From Bacteroidota bacterium (GTDB lineage: Bacteria > Bacteroidota > Bacteroidia > Chitinophagales > LD1), in contig JAOQAO010000230.1 of NCBI GenBank assembly GCA_025963485.1, forward strand, positions 1 through 42,035: DNA of 42,035 bases, in the 5' to 3' direction. The translations under genes and the position numbers were made by a program. Below the pieces are notes generated by a model. The model searched no databases. It was not told the DNA's origin and saw only the letters and a list, made by a program, of their open reading frames with translations. Shown one piece after another: positions 25,066 through 33,801 of this stretch (its first letter is position 1; the number at the start of each line of letters is the position of its first letter).

Positions 25066-25332
25066 TCAACCCCAATCAAACCACTCCCCAAAATCCCCAT
25101 AGCACTTTTCACAAACCCAACGATCACCAGCCTCCGTCACATACCCCTGCTGCATCGTATTCTCCACCACAGCCACATCAAATTTCTTCGCACAAAACTC
25201 ACACTGCTCCCTATCCCAATGACCACAATGATTATAAGGCTTAAAGACAAGACGCGCATTATACAGGTATTGCAATTGATTCAACAGTCGCCAATCCTCC
25301 GACATATCATTCATGACAGCTCTGGTTTGCAT
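25066..25332 (-). CDS. Small CxxC-containing protein
   Basis: An 88-aa acidic, Trp- and Tyr-rich protein with two cysteine pairs, CEFC (44-47) and CEKC (74-77), plus C36, which could form one zinc site (a possible zinc-ribbon). There is no signal peptide. The compact, charged, Cys-paired composition favours a real gene, but I do not recognise the family. It is flanked by repeats on one side and a T9SS cargo gene on the other. Confidence 0.6.
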   Translation of the reverse strand: MQTRAVMNDMSEDWRLLNQLQYLYNARLVFKPYNHCGHWDREQCEFCAKKFDVAVVENTMQQGYVTEAGDRWVCEKCYGDFGEWFDWG

Positions 25333-25455
25333 AATAGACTAAAGGTAATATTCAATTGCTCTAAACCTTAAAAGCGACCCTCAATTAATTTCTGATTAAA
25401 ATGAGATACTCCAATTTTTCATTTTACTTTTGCCCCACACTTTAGAAAACTAGAA

Positions 25456-26874
25456 ATGAAAACGTTACTACCGGTTATATTCGCTTTATTCTTTGCTATC
25501 GCAGCGCGTGCTCAGGTGCCACAGGTCTTTGCCAATTCTACAGAGATCGTCTACCAGGGATTTTGGGCTACATCGGATTCCAATACTTTCAGCTATGTTG
25601 GACTGCGTGGAGGCCTTGATCCGAATACCCGTACAGCTATCGGCTATGATCACGGTTTACGCACCATGCGTAGGTCATTGCTTGTGTGGTTTGATACCAC
25701 CAGGGTTGCTGTCACCTACGATCAGTCGGATCGCTTTTTATATTCCATCAAAGAACGCCGGGCCGACTCTGTATGGGTCAATAGCGTGAAGCATTATATA
25801 AATTATGATGCAGCGGGTCGCATCACAGAGGAGGGCGACCTTTATTGGGATCAGGTCAATCAGGCCTGGGGTCTAAGGGAATATTACGCAACCTATGATT
25901 TTGATGCGCAGGGCCACTTGCTTGACGCCGACTATCATCTGGTGACCAATACCTCCAGGGATAGTTTCATATACAATAGTGCCGGCATGGCCGATTCCAA
26001 TTTTCACTACCAGTATTATCAGAATGCCTATCACCTGTCTCATCTTTATCTCTATGACTATGCGCCATCAGGCCAGATTGCAAAAAAGACCACATACTTT
26101 GATGGTGGCTCCGGACTTTTGCCTGCCCTTCTCGATAGCATGATCTACGAGAGCCATGACAGCCTCCTCACGCATGTACAGTTGCAATGGAGTTATAACC
26201 ACTGGATCACGGGTAGTTATGATGCTCATGAGTATAGTATAGCGGGAGATGATACCCTGACGCGAACATACGGTCACGATTCCACTTACACATCATATGT
26301 ACAGGGTTCGGTTTACTACAAAAAATATGATGGTGATCATAATTTGCTATTGTCCAGCAACGTTTCACCGGACAGTACCCATACTGTCTACTCCCAGACA
26401 GAAGCCACCTACAATGCCTTCCATGCCAAAACTTCGAATATCTTTCGCCAACTCATCACTGGGGTTCTTACAGATAAATATATTACACTGGACTCTTTCA
26501 CCGCAGATGGCTACCTGATACGGGAGACATATATGGACAAGGAATATCCCACCACGGTCTATGACCACAGGTTTACCAACTACTACACCGCTCCTGCTAC
26601 AGCTGTTACAGAGGTGAATCAACAGATACAGTCCATAGCATATCCCAATCCGGCAGCAGATATGGTCTATATTTCCTATAGGAGCGATGCTGGCGGTGCT
26701 ATCATATTAAAAATGTATGATCTATCCGGGCACCTTGTCACGACCACCACAGGCAAGAGCTCGCCCGGTGATGATCACATCAGTTATGACGCTTCCCGGT
26801 TAGCGCCCGGCATCTATTCGTATGAACTGGCTATCCCCGGCGGCATGAGCAAAGGGAAAATAGCGATCAAATAG
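25456..26874 (+). CDS. Secreted T9SS cargo protein with YD-like repeats
   Basis: A 472-aa extracellular protein with a signal peptide (1-19, AIAARAQ). The mature region repeats Tyr/Asp-rich strand pairs such as YINYDAAGRITEEGDL, YDFDAQGHLLDADYHL and YDYAPSGQIAKKTTYFD, resembling the YD or toll-like strand repeats common in secreted Bacteroidota proteins. The C-terminal segment, about 395-472, is a type A T9SS sorting domain (IAYPNPAADMVYISY, MYDLSGHLVTTTTG, APGIYSYELA). No catalytic motif is seen. It is probably a surface or adhesive protein. Monocistronic, with TACTTTTG as a possible -7 box about 20 bp upstream. Confidence 0.85.
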   Translation: MKTLLPVIFALFFAIAARAQVPQVFANSTEIVYQGFWATSDSNTFSYVGLRGGLDPNTRTAIGYDHGLRTMRRSLLVWFDTTRVAVTYDQSDRFLYSIKERRADSVWVNSVKHYINYDAAGRITEEGDLYWDQVNQAWGLREYYATYDFDAQGHLLDADYHLVTNTSRDSFIYNSAGMADSNFHYQYYQNAYHLSHLYLYDYAPSGQIAKKTTYFDGGSGLLPALLDSMIYESHDSLLTHVQLQWSYNHWITGSYDAHEYSIAGDDTLTRTYGHDSTYTSYVQGSVYYKKYDGDHNLLLSSNVSPDSTHTVYSQTEATYNAFHAKTSNIFRQLITGVLTDKYITLDSFTADGYLIRETYMDKEYPTTVYDHRFTNYYTAPATAVTEVNQQIQSIAYPNPAADMVYISYRSDAGGAIILKMYDLSGHLVTTTTGKSSPGDDHISYDASRLAPGIYSYELAIPGGMSKGKIAIK

Positions 26875-27026
26875 GTCTACGGTCATTTCGCTCAGGTTCT
26901 CCGGGATGAATCAGTATGAACATCCCTTAGGCTTATTCATTATCCATGACTATATGCTCCCACTCATGCCTGGCTATTTTTAAGAAACAAAAAAGGCGCA
27001 GACCAAATCTGCACCTCTATAATTAT

Positions 27027-27067
27027 TTGTATTGTCTAATGTCTCAAGTCTAACGTCTCTTGTCTGA
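27027..27067. repeat. Degenerate heptad repeat (GTCTAAY type)
   Basis: About five consecutive 7-bp units such as TGTCTAA, TGTCTCA, AGTCTAA, CGTCTCT, TGTCTGA directly after the DUF5606 stop. Similar runs are at about 25029-25062 and 39870-39948. Confidence 0.6.
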
Positions 27068-27676
27068 TTACGACGCTTTGCGCGGGGTCACAGTCTTCCT
27101 CGCACCGCCACCTGCTGCCTTAGAGGTAGCTTTTGCCGGTTTCTCAGCAGTGCGTGGTTTAGCTTCCTTTACTGGCTTTGTAGATTTCTCGCCTTTGTCA
27201 GCTTTAGCCTTTTTAGCAGGCGCTTTTTCTGCATCGCCTTCTGCGCCTTCGGCAGCCTTGTCAGCAGTATCTGCCTTTACCTCGTCAGAGGTCAGTTCTT
27301 CGATCAGGCCTTTGCCATTGAGTATATTATACCAGCCCACCAGTTTCTTCATATGGCTGGTGTAGAATTTTTCCTTGTCATAGTCAGGTATCACTACCGA
27401 GAAGTAAGCCTTCAGCCCGTCATCACCTTTGATATCTGTGGTAGGGTTGGTCTTCTCACTCTTCTTCATAGCTGCCAGGACTTCCTTCAGTTCCTTGCTG
27501 CCCTCCTGTGTATAGATAGTGATGTTATCCAGTGTACTGAACAGATGCGTCCTGCCCGCGATAAATTTGGTAGTGCCATCCACGAGAGATGTCGCTATGA
27601 GTCCGTCCGTCCTTTTGCCCGATGTTTTGTACAATCCCGGCATTCCTGTCACTGATACGATGTCTGATAAAGTCAT
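27068..27676 (-). CDS. DUF5606 domain-containing protein
   Basis: A 202-aa protein. Residues 1-135 match the conserved DUF5606 pattern of Bacteroidota (LSDIVSVTGMPGLYKTSGK, FIAGRTHLFSTLDNITIYT, HMKKLVGWYNILN). Residues 136-202 are a low-complexity Ala/Lys/Glu/Pro tail, histone-tail-like in charge. No enzymatic motif. It is a widely conserved protein of unknown function in this phylum. Nothing in the neighbourhood suggests a role. Confidence 0.85.
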   Translation of the reverse strand: MTLSDIVSVTGMPGLYKTSGKRTDGLIATSLVDGTTKFIAGRTHLFSTLDNITIYTQEGSKELKEVLAAMKKSEKTNPTTDIKGDDGLKAYFSVVIPDYDKEKFYTSHMKKLVGWYNILNGKGLIEELTSDEVKADTADKAAEGAEGDAEKAPAKKAKADKGEKSTKPVKEAKPRTAEKPAKATSKAAGGGARKTVTPRKAS

Positions 27677-27990
27677 GTGTACGATAATGTTTAGTAAGCG
27701 AATTTATAAAAACTGCGCGATGTAACAAGAACAATCGCCACAGATAGGATATAAGTCATATCTAAAACTGTACCAAATTACAAAAATCATCCGAAGCACC
27801 ACTCCGTGATTATGAAAGGATTCTCCGTATTTCTACAAAATTCTTCCGCTGTTCTTTAAATCTTTGCGAGAAATGTATTTGTATTAAACCCTTTGTGACC
27901 TTGATTGCACTCCCTTAATTCTTCGTGATCTTAGTGTGAAAACGGCTGTTCGTACTGGATTACGGTCGTCCGTGGTCTGTCGTCCGTGGT
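27677..27990. other. Intergenic region with degenerate repeats
   Basis: 314 bp without a supported gene. It contains two related phrases of a CTTTGTGACCTT / CTTCGTGATCTTAGTGTG type (about 27890-27950) and an exact 14-bp tandem GTCGTCCGTGGTCT at 27965-27978 and 27979-27992, whose end overlaps the stop of the dehydrogenase gene. Otherwise AT-rich and featureless. Confidence 0.5.
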
Positions 27991-28845
27991 CTATTCGTAA
28001 GAGTAAAACCCCCGCCCGGACTTCTTTCCCAGATGCCCCGCGTCCACTTTCTGCTGCTGTATCCGCGACGGGCGGAACTTCGGATCCTGATGAAAGGCAT
28101 TAAAAAGGGAAGAGGTCACGGCAAAGTTGACATCATTGCCCAGCGCATCCATTAGTTTAAATGGCCCCATTTTAAATCCCGCCGACTCCATCAGTGCATC
28201 TGCATTCTCCATCGTCGTAGCCCGCTCCTCGAGTATACGCAGGCTTTCTACATAATAGTGCCTCGCCACCCGATTCACGATAAATCCCGGTGAATCCTTA
28301 GCGACGACGAGCGTTTTCCCGATCTTAGTCGTCAGCGACTTCATCGTTTCGAGTACTTCTGCGGATGTTTCTGCACCAGAGATGACCTCCACCAGCTGCA
28401 TGATATGCGCCGGATTGAAGAAGTGCATACCCACCACTCGCTCAGGATGCGGTATACCTGATGCTATCTGTGTGATAGGAAGCGATGAAGTATTAGAAGC
28501 CAGGATCGTAGTATCCCCATTGATCGCGGCCAGTTTCGTGAAAAGCTCACGTTTGATCTCTATTTTCTCCACGATAGCCTCGACTATCAGATCAGCTTTG
28601 AGCGTATTGACATCACTGGTATACCGGATCAGTGCAAAGGCGTTGTCCTTATCTTTCTCTGGGAGTTTGTTTTTGGCTACAGCCTTTTGCAGATTGTCAG
28701 CTATGCCGGCTTTCGCTTTATCGAGTTGCGCAGCATTCACATCATATAGCTTCACCTCATATCCCGCCTGCGCGAAAACCTGTGCGATCCCCGCACCCAT
28801 CGCTCCAGCACCTGCCACGGCTATCGTTTTGATTTGATCGATCAT
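27991..28845 (-). CDS. hbd: 3-hydroxybutyryl-CoA (3-hydroxyacyl-CoA) dehydrogenase
   Basis: NAD(P)-dependent oxidation of 3-hydroxyacyl-CoA to 3-ketoacyl-CoA, or the reverse in butyrate-type metabolism. The 284-aa protein has the dinucleotide motif GAGAMG at 12-17, the catalytic segment GMHFFNPAHIMQLVEVISG with its His in about 138-156, and the C-terminal dimer domain (PGFIVNR, then LMDALGNDVN and KKSGRGFYSY at the end). The length matches single-domain Hbd/PaaH enzymes. The stand-alone context does not say whether it serves fatty-acid, phenylacetate or butyrate metabolism. Confidence 0.92.
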   Translation of the reverse strand: MIDQIKTIAVAGAGAMGAGIAQVFAQAGYEVKLYDVNAAQLDKAKAGIADNLQKAVAKNKLPEKDKDNAFALIRYTSDVNTLKADLIVEAIVEKIEIKRELFTKLAAINGDTTILASNTSSLPITQIASGIPHPERVVGMHFFNPAHIMQLVEVISGAETSAEVLETMKSLTTKIGKTLVVAKDSPGFIVNRVARHYYVESLRILEERATTMENADALMESAGFKMGPFKLMDALGNDVNFAVTSSLFNAFHQDPKFRPSRIQQQKVDAGHLGKKSGRGFYSYE

Positions 28846-28905
28846 GTCTTTATTTGCTATTGTTTTGGATAAAAAGTATAAAAAGATGAGAAACTTTGCT
28901 CATCA

Positions 28906-28960
28906 GGTTCTTCCCCTCTCTCTTTAGGAGAGGGAAGATACCGAAGGCAGATAGGAGAGG
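28906..28960. repeat. 52-bp dispersed repeat, inverted copy 2
   Basis: GGTTCTTCCCCTCTC to GATAGGAGAGG is the reverse complement of 15367-15418 with a few substitutions and small indels. It sits in the spacer between hbd and rseP. Confidence 0.75.
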
Positions 28961-29055
28961 CGACAGCCTTGCGCAAAAATCTCTATATCACAGCCCCGGA
29001 AAAAATTAAAACCAACATCGCACTCTCCCTATGCGATACTCCTTTGCCAGTTATT

Positions 29056-30420
29056 TTACTGCCCAAAGAACTTATGCATGATAAACTTATACAGGTCATT
29101 GCCATTGGCAAAGACCATCAGGAATATGATAATGAGGAAGCCGACGCGCTGCAGGTTTTCCAGTACCCTCTCATTTAGCGGACGGCCTATCGCCATCTCT
29201 ACGAGCAGGATGATCACATAGCCACCATCCAGCATAGGGATAGGCAGGAGGTTCATCACAGCCAGTACGACAGATATAAATGCCGTCACCGCCCAGAACT
29301 TAGGCCAGCTCCATCCATCCTCGCTGCTGCCGCTGTACATCGACGCCATAGATCCTACACCTCCGAGCTGTTTCCAGCCTTTGATCGTCGGGCTGAAGAT
29401 CAGCTTAAACTGCTTCAGGTAATCGCGTGCAGTTTTATACACCTTCACGAAGCCGACTGCAAATGACTGAAAGAAACCGTAGTTGATGTCCTGATAAACG
29501 ATTGCTGAGTCTTTATTCGCGCCAAATCCCAGCGTGCCTTTATCTGAAACCTTAGCCTTGAGGACGGACGTATCCGTTCCTCTTAGGTAGGTCACATTGA
29601 CCTCTTTGTTCTTGCGGTTTTGCAGCAGGTCTATGATCTCGTGGAAATAATAGGCAGATGAATCATCTACTTTCAATATCCTGTCACCCTTTTGCAGCTT
29701 GCCCACCACAGCGCCACCCGGCTTCAGCGAGTCCACTATATTAGGCGAACGGTAATCCATAAATCCGTGGGACTTGCCCATCTCCACCGCGCGCTTTTTG
29801 AAATCCTCAGGCACCTTGAATGTCGTCACTTGTCCATTGCGCCTGACACTGATCTCCGCGATATTGTCGAGTAGCATTTCCCTGGGTATAGATCTGAAGC
29901 TCTCAAACTGCTGGCCGCCGTCATGGCTCAGCACCACATCACCCTCCTGGAATCCTGCTATCAGTCCTATCGAGTCGCAGTGTATACCATATTTAGTACC
30001 GTCGACGTTGACATGCTCCTCGCCATTCTGCCAGAGCATCATGGAGTAGATGAGCCATGCCACCAGCACATTCATGATGATGCCCCCGAGCATGATGATC
30101 AGCTTCTGCCAGTTCTTCTTGGAGCGGTATTCATCCGGTTTAGGTGGGAGCTTCATCTGCTCCTCGTCCATGCTCTCGTCCATCATACCGGCTATTTTGA
30201 CATAGCCACCCAGTGGGAACCAGCCCAAACCATACTCTGTATCGCCTATCTTCTTTTTGAAGAGCGCAAAATTCAGCAAGCCGGGGAAAGGAAAAAGGAA
30301 GTCAAAAAACAGGTAAAACTTCTCGACTCTCGTTTTGAAAGCCCGCGCTGCGAGAAAGTGCCCCAGCTCGTGCAGTACCACCAATATGGAAAGGCCGAGT
30401 AGTAATTGTAATCCAGACAT
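29056..30420 (-). CDS. rseP: RseP-type site-2 intramembrane metalloprotease
   Basis: Membrane zinc protease of family M50 that cleaves substrates such as anti-sigma factors within the membrane. The 454-aa protein has HELGH at 17-21 in the first transmembrane helix, a central region with PDZ-like character (about 150-290, including GLIAGFQEGDVVLSHDG and KPGGAVVGKLQKGDRILKVDD), and the third zinc ligand in PMLDGG (LDG 397-399) within the penultimate helix. The length and motif order are standard. In other bacteria it activates ECF sigma factors; a link to the ECF gene at 10.4 kb is not shown. Confidence 0.93.
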   Translation of the reverse strand: MSGLQLLLGLSILVVLHELGHFLAARAFKTRVEKFYLFFDFLFPFPGLLNFALFKKKIGDTEYGLGWFPLGGYVKIAGMMDESMDEEQMKLPPKPDEYRSKKNWQKLIIMLGGIIMNVLVAWLIYSMMLWQNGEEHVNVDGTKYGIHCDSIGLIAGFQEGDVVLSHDGGQQFESFRSIPREMLLDNIAEISVRRNGQVTTFKVPEDFKKRAVEMGKSHGFMDYRSPNIVDSLKPGGAVVGKLQKGDRILKVDDSSAYYFHEIIDLLQNRKNKEVNVTYLRGTDTSVLKAKVSDKGTLGFGANKDSAIVYQDINYGFFQSFAVGFVKVYKTARDYLKQFKLIFSPTIKGWKQLGGVGSMASMYSGSSEDGWSWPKFWAVTAFISVVLAVMNLLPIPMLDGGYVIILLVEMAIGRPLNERVLENLQRVGFLIIIFLMVFANGNDLYKFIMHKFFGQ

Positions 30421-30577
30421 TAATTGATTTCTATAAATATGAGCGGCAAATGTAGGAAAAAACCTTCAAGCGTCTAAAATGCCTTAAATACATGACGGAT
30501 AGGTCCGTGGATTCACTGAATAAAATCGGTCTATTGTCTAAAATTAACAAAGACAAATGCCCGTGCCTGATAGACGA

Positions 30578-31336
30578 TTATTTGCCTGGCGCCTTGGCCG
30601 GAGGGGTAGTTTTTGGTGCTGTCTGGCCACCACCCTTGGCAGCTGCTGCAGTTTGAGCGTCCTGCTGGTCCATGATACCGAGGTTAGCCTTAGCCGCTTC
30701 GAAATCAGGGAATATTTTGATCGCCTGGTTGAAAAATTCCCTTGCATTGGCAGGCTGGTTGAGCTCAAGTGTGATGATGCCTTTGAGATTGAGGCATGCC
30801 GCCTTCATGGGCACATTCTGGCTGGTATTATTGCCGTTGCGCAGGTTTACTTGCTGTTTGGTAGCAGCCTCATCAGCCAGTATCTGATCGAGGGAGGCGA
30901 GGCACTCACCCATGCGCTTCAGCTGATGTTGGAGTGATGCTATCTGGTAGAGATAATATACCTGCTTTGAGTCTTTGTATAGGGTCTCATAGTCAGCCAG
31001 TGCTTCTTTGGCAAAGCCCAGGGACTGTTTTGACACAGCCACTATCGCCAGCATATCCATTCTTTTCGGATCTTCTTTCAGTATCTCCTCGCCGAGGGTA
31101 AATGCCTGTCCATAGCGCTCTCCCATGAAGTAGAGATTGGCCAGTGAGTCACGCAGGTCCTTGCGCTCAGGCTTGAGGGCCATAGCGTTGTAGAGAGCTG
31201 AGGTAGCTACCTGTATATCATAGTATTTCAGGGCTGAAGAATACACCTTCATCTGAGTCGCAAAAGCATCCTGTGCATGCACACTGGAAGTGAGCAATAT
31301 GACAGCAAAAAGGACCGTAAGAATTGATCTTTTCAT
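30578..31336 (-). CDS. Exported tetratricopeptide repeat protein
   Basis: A 252-aa protein from the ATG at 31336 (MKRSILTVLFAVIL), which gives a clean signal peptide ending near VHAQD; the upstream in-frame ATG at 31390 adds a polar stretch that would spoil it. The mature part consists of paired helices of TPR type (for example YGQAFTLGEEILKEDPKR, AKEALADYETLYKDS, PANAREFFNQAIKIFPDF). The last 30 residues are low complexity (Gln, Ala, Pro, Lys, Gly). It is a probable periplasmic scaffold, partners unknown. Confidence 0.85.
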   Translation of the reverse strand: MKRSILTVLFAVILLTSSVHAQDAFATQMKVYSSALKYYDIQVATSALYNAMALKPERKDLRDSLANLYFMGERYGQAFTLGEEILKEDPKRMDMLAIVAVSKQSLGFAKEALADYETLYKDSKQVYYLYQIASLQHQLKRMGECLASLDQILADEAATKQQVNLRNGNNTSQNVPMKAACLNLKGIITLELNQPANAREFFNQAIKIFPDFEAAKANLGIMDQQDAQTAAAAKGGGQTAPKTTPPAKAPGK

Positions 31337-31396
31337 GATTGTAGTAAGTTTATTGGGGAAACGAAGATATATTTTTTTGTCAAAAACCAATATGCC

Positions 31397-32206
31397 TTAT
31401 AAAAAGGCCTTCATGGGCTCGCAGGTGCTGATCGCCACCTCTCTTGCCTTCTCCGCAAAATCTGTCCCTCCTGAAGCATATATGATTTGACGCGCGGAAT
31501 TGATCAATAGACCTCCTCTTGAGTTGACACCAGCTTCGCATATCTCCTTGACATCCCCACCTTGCGCACCGACCCCCGGCACGAGGAAGAAATGATCCGG
31601 AGCCAGTTTCCTGATCTCCCGTAGTTCGGCAGGGTGCGTAGCGCCGACTACATACATCAGCCTGTCCGGACCACACCATTGCTGTGCTTTGGTGATCACT
31701 TTCTCGTAAAGGCGTGTACCCTCACTTTCTGTGAACTGGAAATCCTTAGAGCCTTTATTAGAAGTGAGCCCTAGCAGGATCACCCATTTATCTTTGTACT
31801 CCAAGAAAGGCATCACCGAGTCCTCCCCCATATATGGCGCTACGGTCACAGAATCGAAGTCCAGCCATTCGAAGAAAGACTTAGCATACATCTTGGATGT
31901 ATTGCCGATATCACCGCGCTTGGCATCTGCGATAGTGAAAGCCTCGTCCTTAAACTGATTGAGGTAGTTGATAGTTTTCTCCAGGCTCTGCCACCCCTTT
32001 ATACCCATGGCTTCATAGAAAGCGATATTAGGTTTATAGGCGACCGCTATATCTATAGTAGCATCGATGATCGTCTTATTGAAAGAGAAAATCGGGTCTT
32101 CCTCAGTAAGGAGATGTTTTGGTATCAGGTTGATGTCCGTATCGAGGCCTACGCAAAGCATAGATCTTTTGCGGCGTATGAGGGCGGTGAGTTGTTCTAA
32201 CGTCAT
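31397..32206 (-). CDS. pyrF: Orotidine 5'-phosphate decarboxylase
   Basis: Last step of de novo UMP synthesis. The 269-aa protein has the catalytic tetrad segment D94-x-K96-x-x-D99 in [19 protein letters not shown] near the N-terminus and the phosphate-binding [10 protein letters not shown] near the C-terminus. It belongs to the longer type 2 group of PyrF. A single gene 60 bp from the TPR gene on the same strand; no other pyrimidine gene is in the window. Confidence 0.95.
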   Translation of the reverse strand: MTLEQLTALIRRKRSMLCVGLDTDINLIPKHLLTEEDPIFSFNKTIIDATIDIAVAYKPNIAFYEAMGIKGWQSLEKTINYLNQFKDEAFTIADAKRGDIGNTSKMYAKSFFEWLDFDSVTVAPYMGEDSVMPFLEYKDKWVILLGLTSNKGSKDFQFTESEGTRLYEKVITKAQQWCGPDRLMYVVGATHPAELREIRKLAPDHFFLVPGVGAQGGDVKEICEAGVNSRGGLLINSARQIIYASGGTDFAEKAREVAISTCEPMKAFL

Positions 32207-32278
32207 TTACTTATTTTTTCTTCACTGCCCCTGCACACTCCGGCAGATGGCGTAAGTACTAGTCATAAAAAAGATTAG

Positions 32279-32533
32279 TTAAACGGCGGGTTCCAGATTG
32301 ATAGCGATGACACCTTTGATCTCAGGTACGGCTTGTTTGACAGCAGTCTCTATCCCTGCCTTCATGGTCATATAGCTAGCTGGGCAGGTCTTGCAAGCAC
32401 CTACGAGGCGCAGGCGCACGACCATATCATCCGTTATATCCACTATTTCCACATTCCCACCATCACTCACGAGATAAGGGCGCATAGTGTCGAGCGAGGC
32501 CTCGATCTTAGAGATTAGTTCTGTATTATCCAT
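32279..32533 (-). CDS. NifU-like iron-sulfur scaffold (NifU C-terminal type)
   Basis: An 84-aa single-domain protein of the Nfu/NifU C-terminal family, which holds a transient Fe-S cluster between two subunits through a CxxC motif (C47, C50 in GACKTCPAS). The segment LRPYLVSDGGNVEIVDI (as MRPYLVSDGG here) is the family signature. I start at 32533 (MDNTELISKIE) because it gives the usual N-terminus; the ATG at 32548 is an alternative. It is the last core gene before the AT-rich island. Confidence 0.92.
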   Translation of the reverse strand: MDNTELISKIEASLDTMRPYLVSDGGNVEIVDITDDMVVRLRLVGACKTCPASYMTMKAGIETAVKQAVPEIKGVIAINLEPAV

Positions 32534-32670
32534 TGTTTCGGCCTGCAAGTTAGGGCTTATTCATCAAAGAGGCAAAATGATTGTAAACCTGTGTGAGTAT
32601 CACATCCACCTACCCATTTACAGGTATGGAAAATTATAATTTAAAATGTAATTGAATATAATAAAATCGC

Positions 32671-32729
32671 CGTTCACTGAAGAGGCATCCCTGTATATCG
32701 GTATTTACTAAGGCTTTATACAGATAATG
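32671..32729 (+). promoter_or_regulatory. Conserved 59-bp upstream block, copy 1
   Basis: Starts CGTTCACTGAA and ends GATAATG. It aligns without gaps to 35307-35365 (42 of 59 identical by my count), upstream of the LuxR-type gene. It sits 120 bp before the tail-collar-like gene. The centre carries ATCCC...GGTAT, half of an inverted repeat that is better preserved in copy 2. Confidence 0.6.
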
Positions 32730-32757
32730 CGAAGGCGAGGTGCAAACTTTACTCACG

Positions 32758-32832
32758 AAATCAAAAACAGCGCACACCGAAAAGCTGCGAATCAGAGTAG
32801 GTACCGGGAAGCCGAAAACGGATCAGAGTAGG
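32758..32832 (+). repeat. 75-bp leader repeat, copy 1
   Basis: AAATCAAAAACAGCGCACACC through to GATCAGAGTAGG, ending 16 bp before the ATG of the tail-collar-like gene. It consists of two sub-units that each end in ATCAGAGTAGG; the first holds CAGC-N12-GCTG and the second CCG-AAAA-CGG as possible stems. Nearly identical to 33398-33471. Confidence 0.8.
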
Positions 32833-32848
32833 CGAAAAAAATACAACT

Positions 32849-33355
32849 ATGTCTTACACAAAAGGAAGTATGCCAATAGGCACTATCGTTTCGTCTTTTT
32901 TGAATTCAGACCAGTTCAAACGCGCGGTGAGGGTCACAGGTGACTGGGATGATCAGAGCGAATGGAATCCATGTGATGGCCGCTTGGCTGGCAATTCAGA
33001 ATATAAAAAACTATCAGATCGAGTCAATGTGCCTGATTTGAGAGGGGTGTTTTTAAGGTGTGTAAACACCATAGACCCATCCAATCAGACGCACATACCT
33101 GATGGCCAGAAAAATGATGAGGAACCAGCCTTTGGGGTTTTACAGAAGGACGCATTTCAGATACATGCCCATGCCTACACAGGACGCCACCTGGAGGCCG
33201 ATGGCGGTGGCGGATTCAATGGTTCCGGGTTTGATTCAAATTCCAATCACAATGGTGCATGGGAGGGTGGATACACATCTTCCAATAGTGGTCAGAGCAA
33301 ATTTGAAACGAGACCGAAAAATCTCTCTGTGTTTTACTACATCAAGATCAATTGA
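32849..33355 (+). CDS. Phage tail collar-like protein
   Basis: A 168-aa protein with the tail-collar pattern: MPIGTIVSSFL near the N-terminus, W-x-PCDGR (CDGR near residue 43), VPDLRGVFLR in the middle, a His/Gly-rich segment (AHAYTGRHLEADGGGGFNGS) and the terminal ETRPKNLSVFYYIKI typical of the family's trimer-forming end. Collar domains belong to phage tail fibres and to cell-surface or injection-system fibres. There is no signal peptide and there are no other tail genes nearby, so it is not a prophage remnant of any size. It is preceded by the 75-bp leader repeat. Confidence 0.8.
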   Translation: MSYTKGSMPIGTIVSSFLNSDQFKRAVRVTGDWDDQSEWNPCDGRLAGNSEYKKLSDRVNVPDLRGVFLRCVNTIDPSNQTHIPDGQKNDEEPAFGVLQKDAFQIHAHAYTGRHLEADGGGGFNGSGFDSNSNHNGAWEGGYTSSNSGQSKFETRPKNLSVFYYIKIN

Positions 33356-33397
33356 TCGGGCAAAAACTGCATTAAAACGAACACGTCTTTACCCGTT

Positions 33398-33471
33398 AAA
33401 TCAAAACAGCGCACACCGAAAAGCTGCAAATCAGAGTAGGTACCGGGAAGCCGAAAACGGATCAGAGTAGG
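33398..33471 (+). repeat. 75-bp leader repeat, copy 2
   Basis: 74 bp, matching copy 1 except for one missing A and one substitution (CTGCAAATC against CTGCGAATC). It ends 24 bp before the ATG of the 79-aa gene. Confidence 0.85.
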
Positions 33472-33495
33472 CATAAAATAGTTAATTATATAATT

Positions 33496-33735
33496 ATGGG
33501 AATCTCAGGAGGAATTTCGATCACGATTAGAAATGTTGAACTTTTGCCAACATCGGAAGTAGATTTAAGGTCTTTGATCACAACTAATATCAGCGAAGCA
33601 ATATTAGAGAGAGTTCAGCAGTTGCAGGCATTAAATGCTAAAGGTGCAGCAGCTATACCAGCCTCAAAAGCTGCTGATGTTGTTTTGAACGACAGAGGTG
33701 TCGAGGTAGGAATAAGTGTAGGAGTACATTTCTAA
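33496..33735 (+). CDS. Small conserved-looking protein of the caspase island
   Basis: A 79-aa protein. Residues 1-35 are strand-like (GISGGISITIRNVELLPTSE), then a helix with many Ala and Gln (about 36-60), then a strand-like end (VEVGISVGVHF). No signal peptide or Cys. It lies 66 bp upstream of the caspase gene and has its own copy of the leader repeat. Function unknown. Its position suggests a partner or regulator of the caspase. Confidence 0.7.
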   Translation: MGISGGISITIRNVELLPTSEVDLRSLITTNISEAILERVQQLQALNAKGAAAIPASKAADVVLNDRGVEVGISVGVHF

Positions 33736-33801
33736 GACTAACCCTGTAACCAGTCAGTCGTGCCATAAGGTATTGCTGACTGGTTTTAAAAAAAATATAT
33801 T

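Noticed and set aside
32849-33355. Diversity-generating retroelement target
   Set aside because: Tail-collar-like genes can be such targets, but I see no reverse transcriptase and no adenine-mutated template/variable repeat pair.
32758-33471. CRISPR array
   Set aside because: The repeats are only two plus a partial third, are separated by whole genes and sit before start codons; no cas genes are present.
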